A stretch of DNA of 64,000 nt from Mesorhizobium sp. CU3 (GTDB lineage: Bacteria; Pseudomonadota; Alphaproteobacteria; Rhizobiales; Rhizobiaceae). The stretch is from assembly GCF_006442965.1 (NCBI RefSeq), contig NZ_VFWX01000005.1, positions 1 to 64,000 of the forward strand. The letters run 5' to 3'. The notes under the pieces were generated by a model that saw nothing but the letters and a program-made list of their open reading frames with translations, searched no databases and had not been told where the DNA came from. Shown here piece after piece: positions 26,371 to 34,471 of this stretch; positions within the stretch are counted from its first letter, which is position 1; each line of letters opens with the position of its first letter. The translations under genes and the position numbers were made by a program.

Positions 26371-29300
26371 ACTTTTTCATCCACCGCCCGATCTTTGCGT
26401 CGGCGATCGCCATCATCATGGTGCTCGCCGGCGCGATCGCCTATTTCCTGCTGCCGATCTCGCAATTCCCCGACATCACGCCGCCGCAGGTCGTGGTCAG
26501 CGCGCAATATCCGGGCGCCAGCGCCCAGGTCGTCGCCGACACCGTCACCACGCCGCTTGAGCAGCAGATCAACGGCGTGCAAGGCATGACCTACATGTCG
26601 TCGACGAGCTCGAATGACGGCTCCTCCACCATCACCATCACTTTCGACGTCGGCTATCCGTTGAGCACGGCGGCCGTCGACGTGCAGAATCGCGTCAGCC
26701 AAGCGGCATCCTCCCTGCCCGCTATCGTCAACCAGGGCGGCGTGACGATCAAGAAGCAGAACCCGAATTTCGTGCTGATCGTCGACCTCACCTCGCCGGA
26801 CGGCTCCGTCGATCCGGTGGCGCTGAGCAATCTCGCCTATCTGCAGGTGGTCGATCCGCTGAAGCGCCTGCCCGGCGTCGGCGACGTGCAGATCTTCGGC
26901 GAGCGCCGCTATTCGATGCGCGTCTGGCTCGACCCGGACAAATTGGCCAATCTCGGCATCACCGCCGTCGACGTGCAGAACGCCATCGCCGAGCAGAACG
27001 TGCAGGTCGCGGCCGGCAAGATCGGCCAGTCGCCGGCGCCGGCCGGCACCGCCTTCGAAATGCAGGTCAACGCCGTCGGCCGCCTGAGCGACCCGAAGGA
27101 ATTCGGCGACATCGTCGTGCGCGCCAATTCGCAGAACGGCTCGCTGGTGCGCTTGCGCGACGTCGCCCGCATCGAGCTCGGCGCGCTGCAATATTCCTCG
27201 TCCGCCTTCTTCGGCAAGGACCCGACCGTGGTGCTTGCCGTGTACCAGATGCCAGGCTCCAACGCGCTCGACCTGCAGCAGCGGGTTAAGGACAAGATGA
27301 AGGAGCTGTCGGCGCGTTTCCCGAAGGGCGTCAACTACGCCATGCATTACGACACTACGCGCTTCGTGTCGGCCTCCATGCATGACGTGCTGATCACGCT
27401 CGGCGAAGCGCTGGTGCTGGTCGTGGCGGTGGTGTTCATCTTTCTGCAGAGCTGGCGCACCACGCTGATCCCGACCATCGCCATCCCGGTCTCGCTCGTG
27501 GCGACGCTGGCGATCATGTACATGCTGGGCTTCTCGCTCAACATGCTGTCGCTGCTCGGCATGGTGCTGGCGATCGGCCTTGTCGTCGACGACGCCATCG
27601 TCGTGGTGGAGAATGTCGAACGACAATTGGAAGCGGGCCTGCCGCCGCTGGCGGCGACGCGCGCTGCGATGGCGGAAGTCACCGGGCCTATCATCGCGAC
27701 TACCGCGGTGCTGGCGGCGGTGTTCATCCCCGTCGCCTTCATTCCGGGCGTCTCCGGCCGGCTCTACAACCAGTTCGCGCTGACTGTGGCGATCTCCGTC
27801 GGCATCTCGGCCTTCAACTCGCTGACGCTGTCGCCGGCATTGAGCGCAGCCTTCCTGCGCCATCGCGGCGAGACGCAGTTCGCGCCGTTCCGCTGGTTCA
27901 ACGCCGGCTTCGACTGGCTGTCGCACGCCTATGCGCATGGCGTGCGCATCCTGATCAGGCTGCGCTGGATCATGCTCGGCCTGTTCGCGGCCGGTCTCGT
28001 CGCCACCTACTTCGTCTGGCAGAAGCTGCCCTCGACCTTCCTCCCCGTCGAGGACCAGGGCTATTTCTTCGTCGTTATCCAGCTACCCGACGGCGCTTCG
28101 CTGGAGCGCACCGACGCAGCGGCGCAGAAGGCGCGCGACATCCTGCAGTCGACGCCCGGCGTCGACATCGTCGGCTCGATCAGCGGCCTCAACTTCCTGA
28201 CCAGCGCCGCGCAGTCGAACTCGGCGGTGGAGTTCGCCATCCTCAAGCCATGGGACGAACGCGGGCCTGACGAGAGCGCCTCGAAGCTGGTCGAGCAGGT
28301 GCGCGGCAAGCTGTTGCAGATCCCGGAAGCCTTCGCGCTGTCCTTCGATCCGCCGTCGATCCCGGGCCTCGGCACCACCGGCGGCTTCGAGTTCCAGGTG
28401 GAAGACCTGTCGGGACGCGGCAGTGCTGCGCTCAACGACGTGACGCAGGCGCTGATCGCGGAAGCCCGCAAGCAGCCGGAGCTCAACCCGCAGCAGCTGT
28501 TCTCGTCCTTCTCGACCTCGACGCCGCAGTTCAACTACGACCTCGACCGGAGCAAGGCGAAGCTGCTCGGCCTCAACCTGCCGGATGTCTTCAACACGCT
28601 GCAGATCTATCTCGGCTCGCTCTACGTCAACGACTTCAACCTGTTCGGCCGCACCTTCCGCGTGACCATCCAGGCCGACAAGGACGCGCGCGCCGACGCG
28701 ACCGACATCTCCAGGCTCTATGTGCGCAATTCGTCGGGCGGCATGGTGCCGCTGAGCACGCTGGGCAAACTGGTGCCGATCGTCGGGCCGGAGACCGTGC
28801 CGCATTACAACAACAACGCGTCCGCGCTCATCAATGGCGGCGCTGCTCCGGGCTTCTCGTCCGGACAGGCGGTGGCGGCGATGGAGCGGGCGGCGGCGAC
28901 CGTGCTGCCGCGCGACTTCGGCTATGAGTGGACCGGCATCACCTATCAGGAGCTCAAGGCCGGATCGATCGCGTCTGTCGTCTTCGGGCTGGCGATCGTC
29001 TTCGTCTTCCTGATCCTGGCGGCGCAGTATGAAAGCTGGGCGATGCCCTTCATGGTGCTGCTCGCCGTGCCGCTCGCTTTGTTCGGCGCCTTCGTGGTGC
29101 TGCTGCTGCGCGGCATGCAGATCGACGTCTATTCGCAGATCGGCTTCGTCATGCTGATCGGCCTCGCGGCCAAGAACGCGATCCTGATCGTCGAGTTCGC
29201 CAGACGCCGGCGCGAGGAAGGCCTGACCATCGTCGAGGCGGCGATGGAAGCCGCAAGGCTGCGGCTGCGGCCGATCCTGATGACCGCCTTCGCCTTCATC

Positions 29301-29558
29301 CTCGGCGTGCTGCCGCTGATGTTCGCGACGGGCGCGGGCGCTGCCAGCCGGCAGTCGATCGGCACCACCGTCTTCGGCGGCATGGTGGCGGCGACGGTGC
29401 TGTCGCTGGTCTTCGTGCCGGTCTTCTACGCGGTGATCGAACAGCTGCGCGAGCGCGGCGAGAAAGGACCAGCCAAGGGACACCACGCCCCTCAGCCAGA
29501 CGAAATCGAACCGACCGCCGAGCCGGCGCTTCAGCCGCTCGCCCAGGCGGCCGAATAG
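26364..29558 (+). CDS. RND multidrug efflux pump, inner-membrane subunit (HAE-1/AcrB-like)
   Basis: A 1064-residue RND transporter. The N-terminus MVNFFIHRPIFASAIAI is typical. Twelve membrane segments are expected; the proton relay shows as VVDDAIVVVENVER in TM4 (the paired Asp) and LAAKNAILIVEFA in TM10 (the Lys). Large periplasmic loops include GFEFQVEDLSGRG, usual for HAE-1 pumps that export drugs, dyes and plant phenolics. Start at 26364 is fixed by overlap with the preceding small gene. The adaptor gene follows 15 nt downstream, the reverse of the common adaptor-pump order. Confidence 0.95.
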   Translation: MVNFFIHRPIFASAIAIIMVLAGAIAYFLLPISQFPDITPPQVVVSAQYPGASAQVVADTVTTPLEQQINGVQGMTYMSSTSSNDGSSTITITFDVGYPLSTAAVDVQNRVSQAASSLPAIVNQGGVTIKKQNPNFVLIVDLTSPDGSVDPVALSNLAYLQVVDPLKRLPGVGDVQIFGERRYSMRVWLDPDKLANLGITAVDVQNAIAEQNVQVAAGKIGQSPAPAGTAFEMQVNAVGRLSDPKEFGDIVVRANSQNGSLVRLRDVARIELGALQYSSSAFFGKDPTVVLAVYQMPGSNALDLQQRVKDKMKELSARFPKGVNYAMHYDTTRFVSASMHDVLITLGEALVLVVAVVFIFLQSWRTTLIPTIAIPVSLVATLAIMYMLGFSLNMLSLLGMVLAIGLVVDDAIVVVENVERQLEAGLPPLAATRAAMAEVTGPIIATTAVLAAVFIPVAFIPGVSGRLYNQFALTVAISVGISAFNSLTLSPALSAAFLRHRGETQFAPFRWFNAGFDWLSHAYAHGVRILIRLRWIMLGLFAAGLVATYFVWQKLPSTFLPVEDQGYFFVVIQLPDGASLERTDAAAQKARDILQSTPGVDIVGSISGLNFLTSAAQSNSAVEFAILKPWDERGPDESASKLVEQVRGKLLQIPEAFALSFDPPSIPGLGTTGGFEFQVEDLSGRGSAALNDVTQALIAEARKQPELNPQQLFSSFSTSTPQFNYDLDRSKAKLLGLNLPDVFNTLQIYLGSLYVNDFNLFGRTFRVTIQADKDARADATDISRLYVRNSSGGMVPLSTLGKLVPIVGPETVPHYNNNASALINGGAAPGFSSGQAVAAMERAAATVLPRDFGYEWTGITYQELKAGSIASVVFGLAIVFVFLILAAQYESWAMPFMVLLAVPLALFGAFVVLLLRGMQIDVYSQIGFVMLIGLAAKNAILIVEFARRRREEGLTIVEAAMEAARLRLRPILMTAFAFILGVLPLMFATGAGAASRQSIGTTVFGGMVAATVLSLVFVPVFYAVIEQLRERGEKGPAKGHHAPQPDEIEPTAEPALQPLAQAAE

Positions 29559-29573
29559 GATTGGAGACCAATC

Positions 29574-30722
29574 ATGCGTAAATGGAAAATCGCTTTAGGA
29601 GCCGCCGTCGCAGTGGGCGCGGTTTCGGTGGCAAGCGTCCACCTGTTGAACCTCGGCTACCTCGGCGGCGGCACGGCGGGCGCGGCGCCCGCGCCGGCGG
29701 CCTTCGTCATGCCGGTGCCGGTGGTCAATGTCGTCAAGAAGACGCTGCCGATCTATCTCGACTACGCGGCGCGGGTGGAATCGATCCGCAGCATCACGCT
29801 GCAGGCGCGCGTGCCGGGCTATCTGCAGGAGCAGACGGCGGCCGACGGCAGCGACGTCAAGCAGGGCGACATGCTCTACCGCATCGCGCCGGATGATTAT
29901 CAGGCGGCACTCGACCAGGCGAAGGCGCAGGTGCAGCGCGACACGGCGACGCTCGAATACGCCAAGTCCAATCTCGGCCGCGGCACCGACCTTGCCAAGG
30001 CCGGCTATCTCGACAAGGACAGCTTCGACCAGCGCACCAGCAATTTGCGCACGGCGCAGGCCGCGCTTGCCGTCGACCAGGCGGCGGTGCGGACGGCAGA
30101 GCTAAATCTGGGCTACGCCGAGATCAAGGCGCCGTTCTCGGGACGCATCGGTCGCAACCAGGCCTCGGTCGGCACGCTGGTCAGCGTCGCCGGCACGGTG
30201 CTCAACACGCTGGTGCAGCTCGACCCGATCTATGTCACCTTCAATCCGAGCGAGACGGACCTCGTCCAGATCGAGCAGGCGAAGGCTAGCGGTCCAATCG
30301 CAGTCGACGTGCTGTTGCCCGGCGAGACGCAGCCCAGCCAGAAGGGCGAGCTGACCTTCATCGACAACACGATCGACCACTCGACCGGCACGATCACGGC
30401 GCGCGCCACGATCGGCAATGCCAAGTTCTCGCTGCTGCCGGGACAATATGTGCGGGTCCGCCTGCATGTGAAGGAACAGCCCAACACACTGATGGTGCCG
30501 CAGGTCGCGCTGGGTTCCAGCCAGCTCGGCAAATATCTCTACGTGCTGGGCAAGGGCAACACCGTCGACCAGAAGCTGGTCTCGCTCGGGCCGACCGACG
30601 GCGACCTGATTTCCGTGACCTCCGGCATCTCCGAGACCGACCAGGTGATCACGGGCAATTTACAGAAGATCGGACCTGGAATGCCGGTTTCTCCCTTGCC
30701 GCAACCGAAACCGGCCAGCTGA
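29574..30722 (+). CDS. RND efflux periplasmic adaptor (membrane fusion protein)
   Basis: A 382-residue adaptor. An N-terminal hydrophobic segment (residues 7-25) acts as anchor or signal. The lipoyl half-motif ARVPGYLQEQTAADGSDVKQGDMLY (near 76-100), a helical hairpin (about 105-165), TAELNLGYAEIKAPFSGRIG, and the C-terminal QVALGSSQL region are typical of MexA/AcrA-like proteins. It links the pump to an outer-membrane channel, which is not encoded next to it. Confidence 0.93.
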   Translation: MRKWKIALGAAVAVGAVSVASVHLLNLGYLGGGTAGAAPAPAAFVMPVPVVNVVKKTLPIYLDYAARVESIRSITLQARVPGYLQEQTAADGSDVKQGDMLYRIAPDDYQAALDQAKAQVQRDTATLEYAKSNLGRGTDLAKAGYLDKDSFDQRTSNLRTAQAALAVDQAAVRTAELNLGYAEIKAPFSGRIGRNQASVGTLVSVAGTVLNTLVQLDPIYVTFNPSETDLVQIEQAKASGPIAVDVLLPGETQPSQKGELTFIDNTIDHSTGTITARATIGNAKFSLLPGQYVRVRLHVKEQPNTLMVPQVALGSSQLGKYLYVLGKGNTVDQKLVSLGPTDGDLISVTSGISETDQVITGNLQKIGPGMPVSPLPQPKPAS

Positions 30723-30730
30723 TTCCCCCA

Positions 30731-31669
30731 TCAGATCCGGTCCGACGGCGCCCTCGGTTCCAACGCCGAGGGCGCCGTTTTGTTGAGCAGCGCCACGAGC
30801 CCTGCAATATCGGCGCGTTCCGCCTTGGCCGGTAGCATGAAGGCGCAGTAGGGCTGGCCGAGGCGCACCGAGACCGACGACAGCGCGATCAGCCGGCCGG
30901 CTTCGAGATCGGCGCCGGCCATGATCCGCTGACCGAGCGCAATGCCCAAGCCCAACCTTGCTGCGCCGATCGCCAGGCTAGACAGGCCGACACGGCGGCC
31001 ATGCGACGGGTCCGGCGCGCGATTGCCGCCGGCGGCCGCGAACCAGTCCGCCCAGCTCGGATGCGAGGCATAGTTTGGACCCCAATTGGTGTGGATGAAG
31101 TGGCTCTCATGCACATCCGCAAGGCCGGCGGAACCGTTGCCGTGGCGCTGCCAGAATTCAGGCGACGCGACCGGCAGCACGTCGTCATGGACGAGCCGAA
31201 CCATCTTCAGCGCCGGATAGTGGTAGTCGCCATAGGAGATGCGCAGGTCGATGTTCTGGCGCACGACGTCGACGGGATCGTCCTCGACGCGGACGTCGAT
31301 CGCCATCTGCGGAAAACCGTCGAGCAGCTGCGCCAGGCGCGGCGCCAGCCAAAGCTCGGCCAGCGAGAACGGCACGCTGACCACGAGGCGCGTGCGCAGG
31401 CCGCCTTCCAGCATGCGTCGGCCGACCGCTGCGATCTCGCCCAGCGCCCGCGCTGTCTGCGGGTAGATGGCATGGCCGGCATCGGTGAGCGTGATGCGGT
31501 TGCCGTTGCGCACGAAAAGCTGCTTGCCGAACCAGTCCTCCAGATTGCGGACCTGCTGGCTGATCGCGGCCGACGAGACACCAAGCTCGGTGGCGGCAAG
31601 CGTGAACGATCCGGCCCGCGCGGCGACCTCGAAGACCCGCATCGCATTCAAAGGCGGAAGCTTTTCCAA
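30731..31669 (-). CDS. LysR-family regulator (GcvA-like)
   Basis: A 312-residue LysR regulator. The N-terminus LPPLNAMRVFEVAARAGSFTLAA with ELGVSSAAISQQVRNLED is the helix-turn-helix of the GcvA/TrpI subgroup; the effector domain follows from about residue 90. It diverges from the oxygenase gene, with paired AAGATTT(T/C)CTTG sites in the 101-nt gap. Its last codons overlap the terminator of the convergent efflux operon. Confidence 0.9.
   Translation of the reverse strand: MEKLPPLNAMRVFEVAARAGSFTLAATELGVSSAAISQQVRNLEDWFGKQLFVRNGNRITLTDAGHAIYPQTARALGEIAAVGRRMLEGGLRTRLVVSVPFSLAELWLAPRLAQLLDGFPQMAIDVRVEDDPVDVVRQNIDLRISYGDYHYPALKMVRLVHDDVLPVASPEFWQRHGNGSAGLADVHESHFIHTNWGPNYASHPSWADWFAAAGGNRAPDPSHGRRVGLSSLAIGAARLGLGIALGQRIMAGADLEAGRLIALSSVSVRLGQPYCAFMLPAKAERADIAGLVALLNKTAPSALEPRAPSDRI
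30747..30785 (+). terminator. Rho-independent terminator of the RND operon
   Basis: GGCGCCCTCGG (30747-30757) pairs perfectly with CCGAGGGCGCC (30766-30776), followed by GTTTTGTT. It lies 25 nt after the adaptor stop and inside the 3' coding end of the LysR gene on the other strand, so one sequence serves as terminator and codons. Confidence 0.75.
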
Positions 31670-31682
31670 GCGCTATCCTCAA

Positions 31683-31737
31683 AAGATTTTCTTGGGCAAG
31701 CCTAACAATTTTGCGCGTTGCAGCCAAGATTTCCTTG
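31683..31737. promoter_or_regulatory. Paired candidate LysR sites
   Basis: AAGATTTTCTTG (31683-31694) and AAGATTTCCTTG (31726-31737) repeat in direct orientation 43 bp apart, about four helical turns. The first is itself a near palindrome (AAGA-ttt-TCTT). Their position between the divergent LysR and oxygenase genes fits binding and activation sites. Confidence 0.5.
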
Positions 31738-31770
31738 CTGTGTAGTGACCTCAGATTTTTGGAGGACGCT

Positions 31771-32562
31771 ATGATCGACAACATTCTCGACCTGGACCGC
31801 TACCCGCTGAACCGCGAGGGCAGCCCTGAATGGCAGCGGCTGGTGGACGAGTCCAAGGCAGCGCTCGCGGCGGGTGGCATGTTCAACCTCGAAGGTTTTC
31901 TGCGCCCCGGCATCGCCGAGAAGGCGGTCGCCGAGATCCGGCCGGTGATGGACAGCCGCTCGCATGTGCATAAGCGCATGCACAACATCTACTTCAAGCC
32001 GTCGATCCCGGAACTTGCGCCCGACCATCCGGCGCTGCGCAAGGTCGAGACGATCAGCCACACGGTCTGCGCCGACCAGATCCCCGGCAGCACCGTGCTT
32101 TCGATCTATGAATACGAGCCGCTGGTGCGCTTCCTGGCGGCGACGATGGACAAGCCTGAACTGCACGTCATGCAGGATCCGCTGGCCCGCGCCAACGTCA
32201 TGGGCTACCGCGCCGGCGAGGCGCTCAACTGGCATTTCGACCGCTCGGAATTCACCACGACGCTTTTGCTGCAGGCGCCTGAAATCGGCGGCGACTTCGA
32301 ATACCGCACCGACCTGCGCTCGGACAACGACCCGAACTATGACGGCGTGGCGAAGTTGCTCGAAGGGCGCGACCCGGAAGCGCAGATCCTGCGCATCAAG
32401 GCCGGCACGCTGAACGTCTTTCGCGGCAAGAACACCGCGCACCGAGTCACCACGGTCGAAGGGAAACGCGAGCGTATGATCGCGGTGTTCTCTTACTACG
32501 AGCGCCCCGGTGTGATGTTCAGCGACGAGGAGCGGATCGGTTTCTACGGCCGCGCGGCATGA
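31771..32562 (+). CDS. Fe(II)/2-oxoglutarate oxygenase, BesD-like family with HxD (probable amino-acid hydroxylase)
   Basis: A 263-residue 2OG-Fe(II) dioxygenase. The iron triad is His155-Phe-Asp157 and His224 (NTAHRVT), with a following Arg (GKRER, 232-235) suited to 2-oxoglutarate. The overall sequence (NIYFKPSIPELAPDHPALR, EALNWHFDRSEFTTTLLLQAPE, LNVFRGKNTAHRV) resembles, from memory, the BesD family of free-amino-acid halogenases. BesD has Gly where this protein has Asp157, so hydroxylation rather than chlorination is expected. GGAGG lies 5 nt before the ATG. The divergent LysR gene is the likely regulator. The substrate, perhaps a cationic amino acid, is inferred. Confidence 0.8.
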   Translation: MIDNILDLDRYPLNREGSPEWQRLVDESKAALAAGGMFNLEGFLRPGIAEKAVAEIRPVMDSRSHVHKRMHNIYFKPSIPELAPDHPALRKVETISHTVCADQIPGSTVLSIYEYEPLVRFLAATMDKPELHVMQDPLARANVMGYRAGEALNWHFDRSEFTTTLLLQAPEIGGDFEYRTDLRSDNDPNYDGVAKLLEGRDPEAQILRIKAGTLNVFRGKNTAHRVTTVEGKRERMIAVFSYYERPGVMFSDEERIGFYGRAA

Positions 32563-32601
32563 GGCGCGGCGTCGCAAAGAATCTTGAAATGCCTACTTGT
32601 T

Positions 32602-32617
32602 AGATTGTCGACAATCT
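32602..32617. promoter_or_regulatory. GntR operator, 16-bp perfect palindrome
   Basis: AGATTGTC|GACAATCT, a perfect palindrome, lies 34 bp before the GntR gene that heads the plus-strand operon. The ATTGTCGACAAT core is typical of FCD-type GntR operators, so autoregulation of the operon is likely. Confidence 0.75.
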
Positions 32618-32651
32618 GATTGTCTTGCATAAATCCTTCCAGGAGAGATGC

Positions 32652-33332
32652 ATGGCCAAGCTGGATTTCAGTCCGATCGCGGATACCACGCGCAGGGCGG
32701 AGATCGTCGCTCTGCTGCGGCGTGCGATCCTTACCGGGCAGCTCGAGCCGGGGCAGAAGCTCAACGAGCTCAGGATTTCCGAGCAGATGCGGGTCAGCCG
32801 CGCGCCTTTGCGCGAAGCCATGCGCGAGCTGGTGCAGGAAGGCATCCTGACCAGCATCCCCTATGCCGGGACCTTCGTCATCGAGGTCACCGCCAAGGAC
32901 ATCATCGACGCCTATTCGCTCAACCAGGTGCTGGACGAATTCGCCATCGAGCGGACCTGGCCGCTGCGCGACCAGCGTTTCTTCGACGAACTCGACCGCC
33001 GCCATGAGGCGGTGAAGCAGGCGACGCGGGCAAAGGACACCACACGCCAGATCGAGACCGCACTGCAGTTGCACGGGCTGATCTACGAATGGGCCGACAA
33101 TTCGGTGCTCCTGGAAACCTGGCAGCGGCTGACCAGCCGGCTGCAGATGTATTTCGCCTTGCACCAGCGCGCCCGCAACGAGCCGGTGCCGGCCGAGGAC
33201 GTGCACGAGACCTATGTGGCGCTGCTCAAGGGCAAGGACATGCGCGCCGCACAGCGCCATGCGCGCGAGCATATCGACCTCGATTTCGAGGAGCTGCTCG
33301 CCTATGCGCGCAGCCTCGAAAAGCGCATCTAA
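32652..33332 (+). CDS. GntR-family regulator, FCD domain
   Basis: A 226-residue FadR-type regulator: winged helix at about 10-75 (LEPGQKLNELRISEQMRVSRAPLREAMRELVQEGIL), FCD domain from about 90 with conserved Asp/His positions. AGGAG lies 6 nt before the ATG at 32652; an in-frame TTG nine codons upstream lacks such a site. It is followed after 34 nt by two enolase-superfamily genes and then the peptide-type transporter, all in the same direction. Confidence 0.9.
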   Translation: MAKLDFSPIADTTRRAEIVALLRRAILTGQLEPGQKLNELRISEQMRVSRAPLREAMRELVQEGILTSIPYAGTFVIEVTAKDIIDAYSLNQVLDEFAIERTWPLRDQRFFDELDRRHEAVKQATRAKDTTRQIETALQLHGLIYEWADNSVLLETWQRLTSRLQMYFALHQRARNEPVPAEDVHETYVALLKGKDMRAAQRHAREHIDLDFEELLAYARSLEKRI

Positions 33333-33366
33333 GAACTGACACGCAAGCCCATCAACGGACAGCAAA

Positions 33367-34470
33367 GTGAAGATCAAGAGCATCAAGGCCTACAATGTCG
33401 TGCAGCCCTTCGTGGACGGGCCCTACCGCATGTCCAAGGGGCGCGTCGCCGACTGTTTCGACGCGGTGATCGTCGCCATCACCTCCGACAGCGGCGTCAC
33501 CGGCTGGGGCGAGATGGCGCCGCTCGGCAATTTCTATTCGGCCGCGTTTCCGGCCGGCACCCGTGCCGGGGTGCCGGAGATCGCGCCGCATCTGATCGGC
33601 CAGGATCCACGCGGCCACGCCGGTATCGGCCGGCTGATGGACACGGTGTTCAAGGGCCATCCCTACATCAAATCGGCGCTCGACATGGCTTGCTGGGATC
33701 TTGCCGCGCGCGCGGCGGACGTGCCGCTGGTGACCATGCTCGGCGGCCGCGAGAGCGACATGGCGGAGACCTACCGGGTCGTCACCCACGGCACGCTCGA
33801 CCAGATGGCCGCACTGGCCAAGCGGATCATCGCCGAAGGCTGCCGCCGGCTGCAGGTCAAGGTCGGCGGCAATGTGCATGACGATATCGAGCGGGTGACG
33901 ACGGTGGCCTCGGCCGTGCCGAAGGGCACGGTGATCTTCTGCGACGCCAATGCCGGCTGGACGCCCTACCAGGCGCGCCAGTTCGCCGACGCCACGCGCG
34001 GCATCGACTACACGTTCGAGCAGCCCTGCACGACAATCGAGGAGAACATGTCGGTGCGCCGCATGCTCGACAAGCCGATGGTGCTCGACGAATCCGTCAC
34101 CTCGCTGGAGGAGATGCTCGCCATTCACCGCCTGGGCGCCGCCGACGGGCTGACGCTGAAGATCTCGCGGCTTGGCGGCGTGACGCGGACGCGGCAGATC
34201 CGCGACGTCGCCGTCGATCTCGGCTTCATGATCACGGTCGAGGACACAGGCGGCGCCGAGATCGACACCGCCGCCATGGCGCATCTGTCGCTGTCGACGC
34301 CGCAGGAACGCCGGCTGCACGCCATCGCCTTCCATGAATGGGTGACGGTGCGCACCGCCAGGAACGCGCCGCCGGTGACCGGCAGCCATATGGGCATTCC
34401 CGACGGCCCCGGCCTCGGCATCGATGTCGACCCCGGCCTGCTCGGCGAACCCTTCTTCGAGAGCGGCTGA
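33367..34470 (+). CDS. Enolase-superfamily enzyme, HpbD/cis-3-hydroxyproline dehydratase-like
   Basis: A 367-residue mandelate racemase/muconate lactonizing enzyme family protein with a GTG start. Metal ligands appear in FCDANAGW (Asp), FEQPC (Glu) and LDESV (Asp-Glu); lysines in RLQVKVGG and LKISRLGG flank the site on opposite faces, as in racemase-type members. The pattern QVKVGG / EQPC / LKISRLGG resembles hydroxyproline betaine 2-epimerase and cis-3-hydroxy-L-proline dehydratase. The exact substrate is unproven. One base separates its stop from the next start (TGAGATG). Confidence 0.82.
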   Translation: MKIKSIKAYNVVQPFVDGPYRMSKGRVADCFDAVIVAITSDSGVTGWGEMAPLGNFYSAAFPAGTRAGVPEIAPHLIGQDPRGHAGIGRLMDTVFKGHPYIKSALDMACWDLAARAADVPLVTMLGGRESDMAETYRVVTHGTLDQMAALAKRIIAEGCRRLQVKVGGNVHDDIERVTTVASAVPKGTVIFCDANAGWTPYQARQFADATRGIDYTFEQPCTTIEENMSVRRMLDKPMVLDESVTSLEEMLAIHRLGAADGLTLKISRLGGVTRTRQIRDVAVDLGFMITVEDTGGAEIDTAAMAHLSLSTPQERRLHAIAFHEWVTVRTARNAPPVTGSHMGIPDGPGLGIDVDPGLLGEPFFESG

Positions 34471-34471
34471 G

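Noticed and set aside
26055..27938. 627-codon minus-strand frame opposite the RND pump
   Set aside because: Antisense shadow, His/Arg/Asp-rich, no domain; the RND gene opposite is unmistakable.
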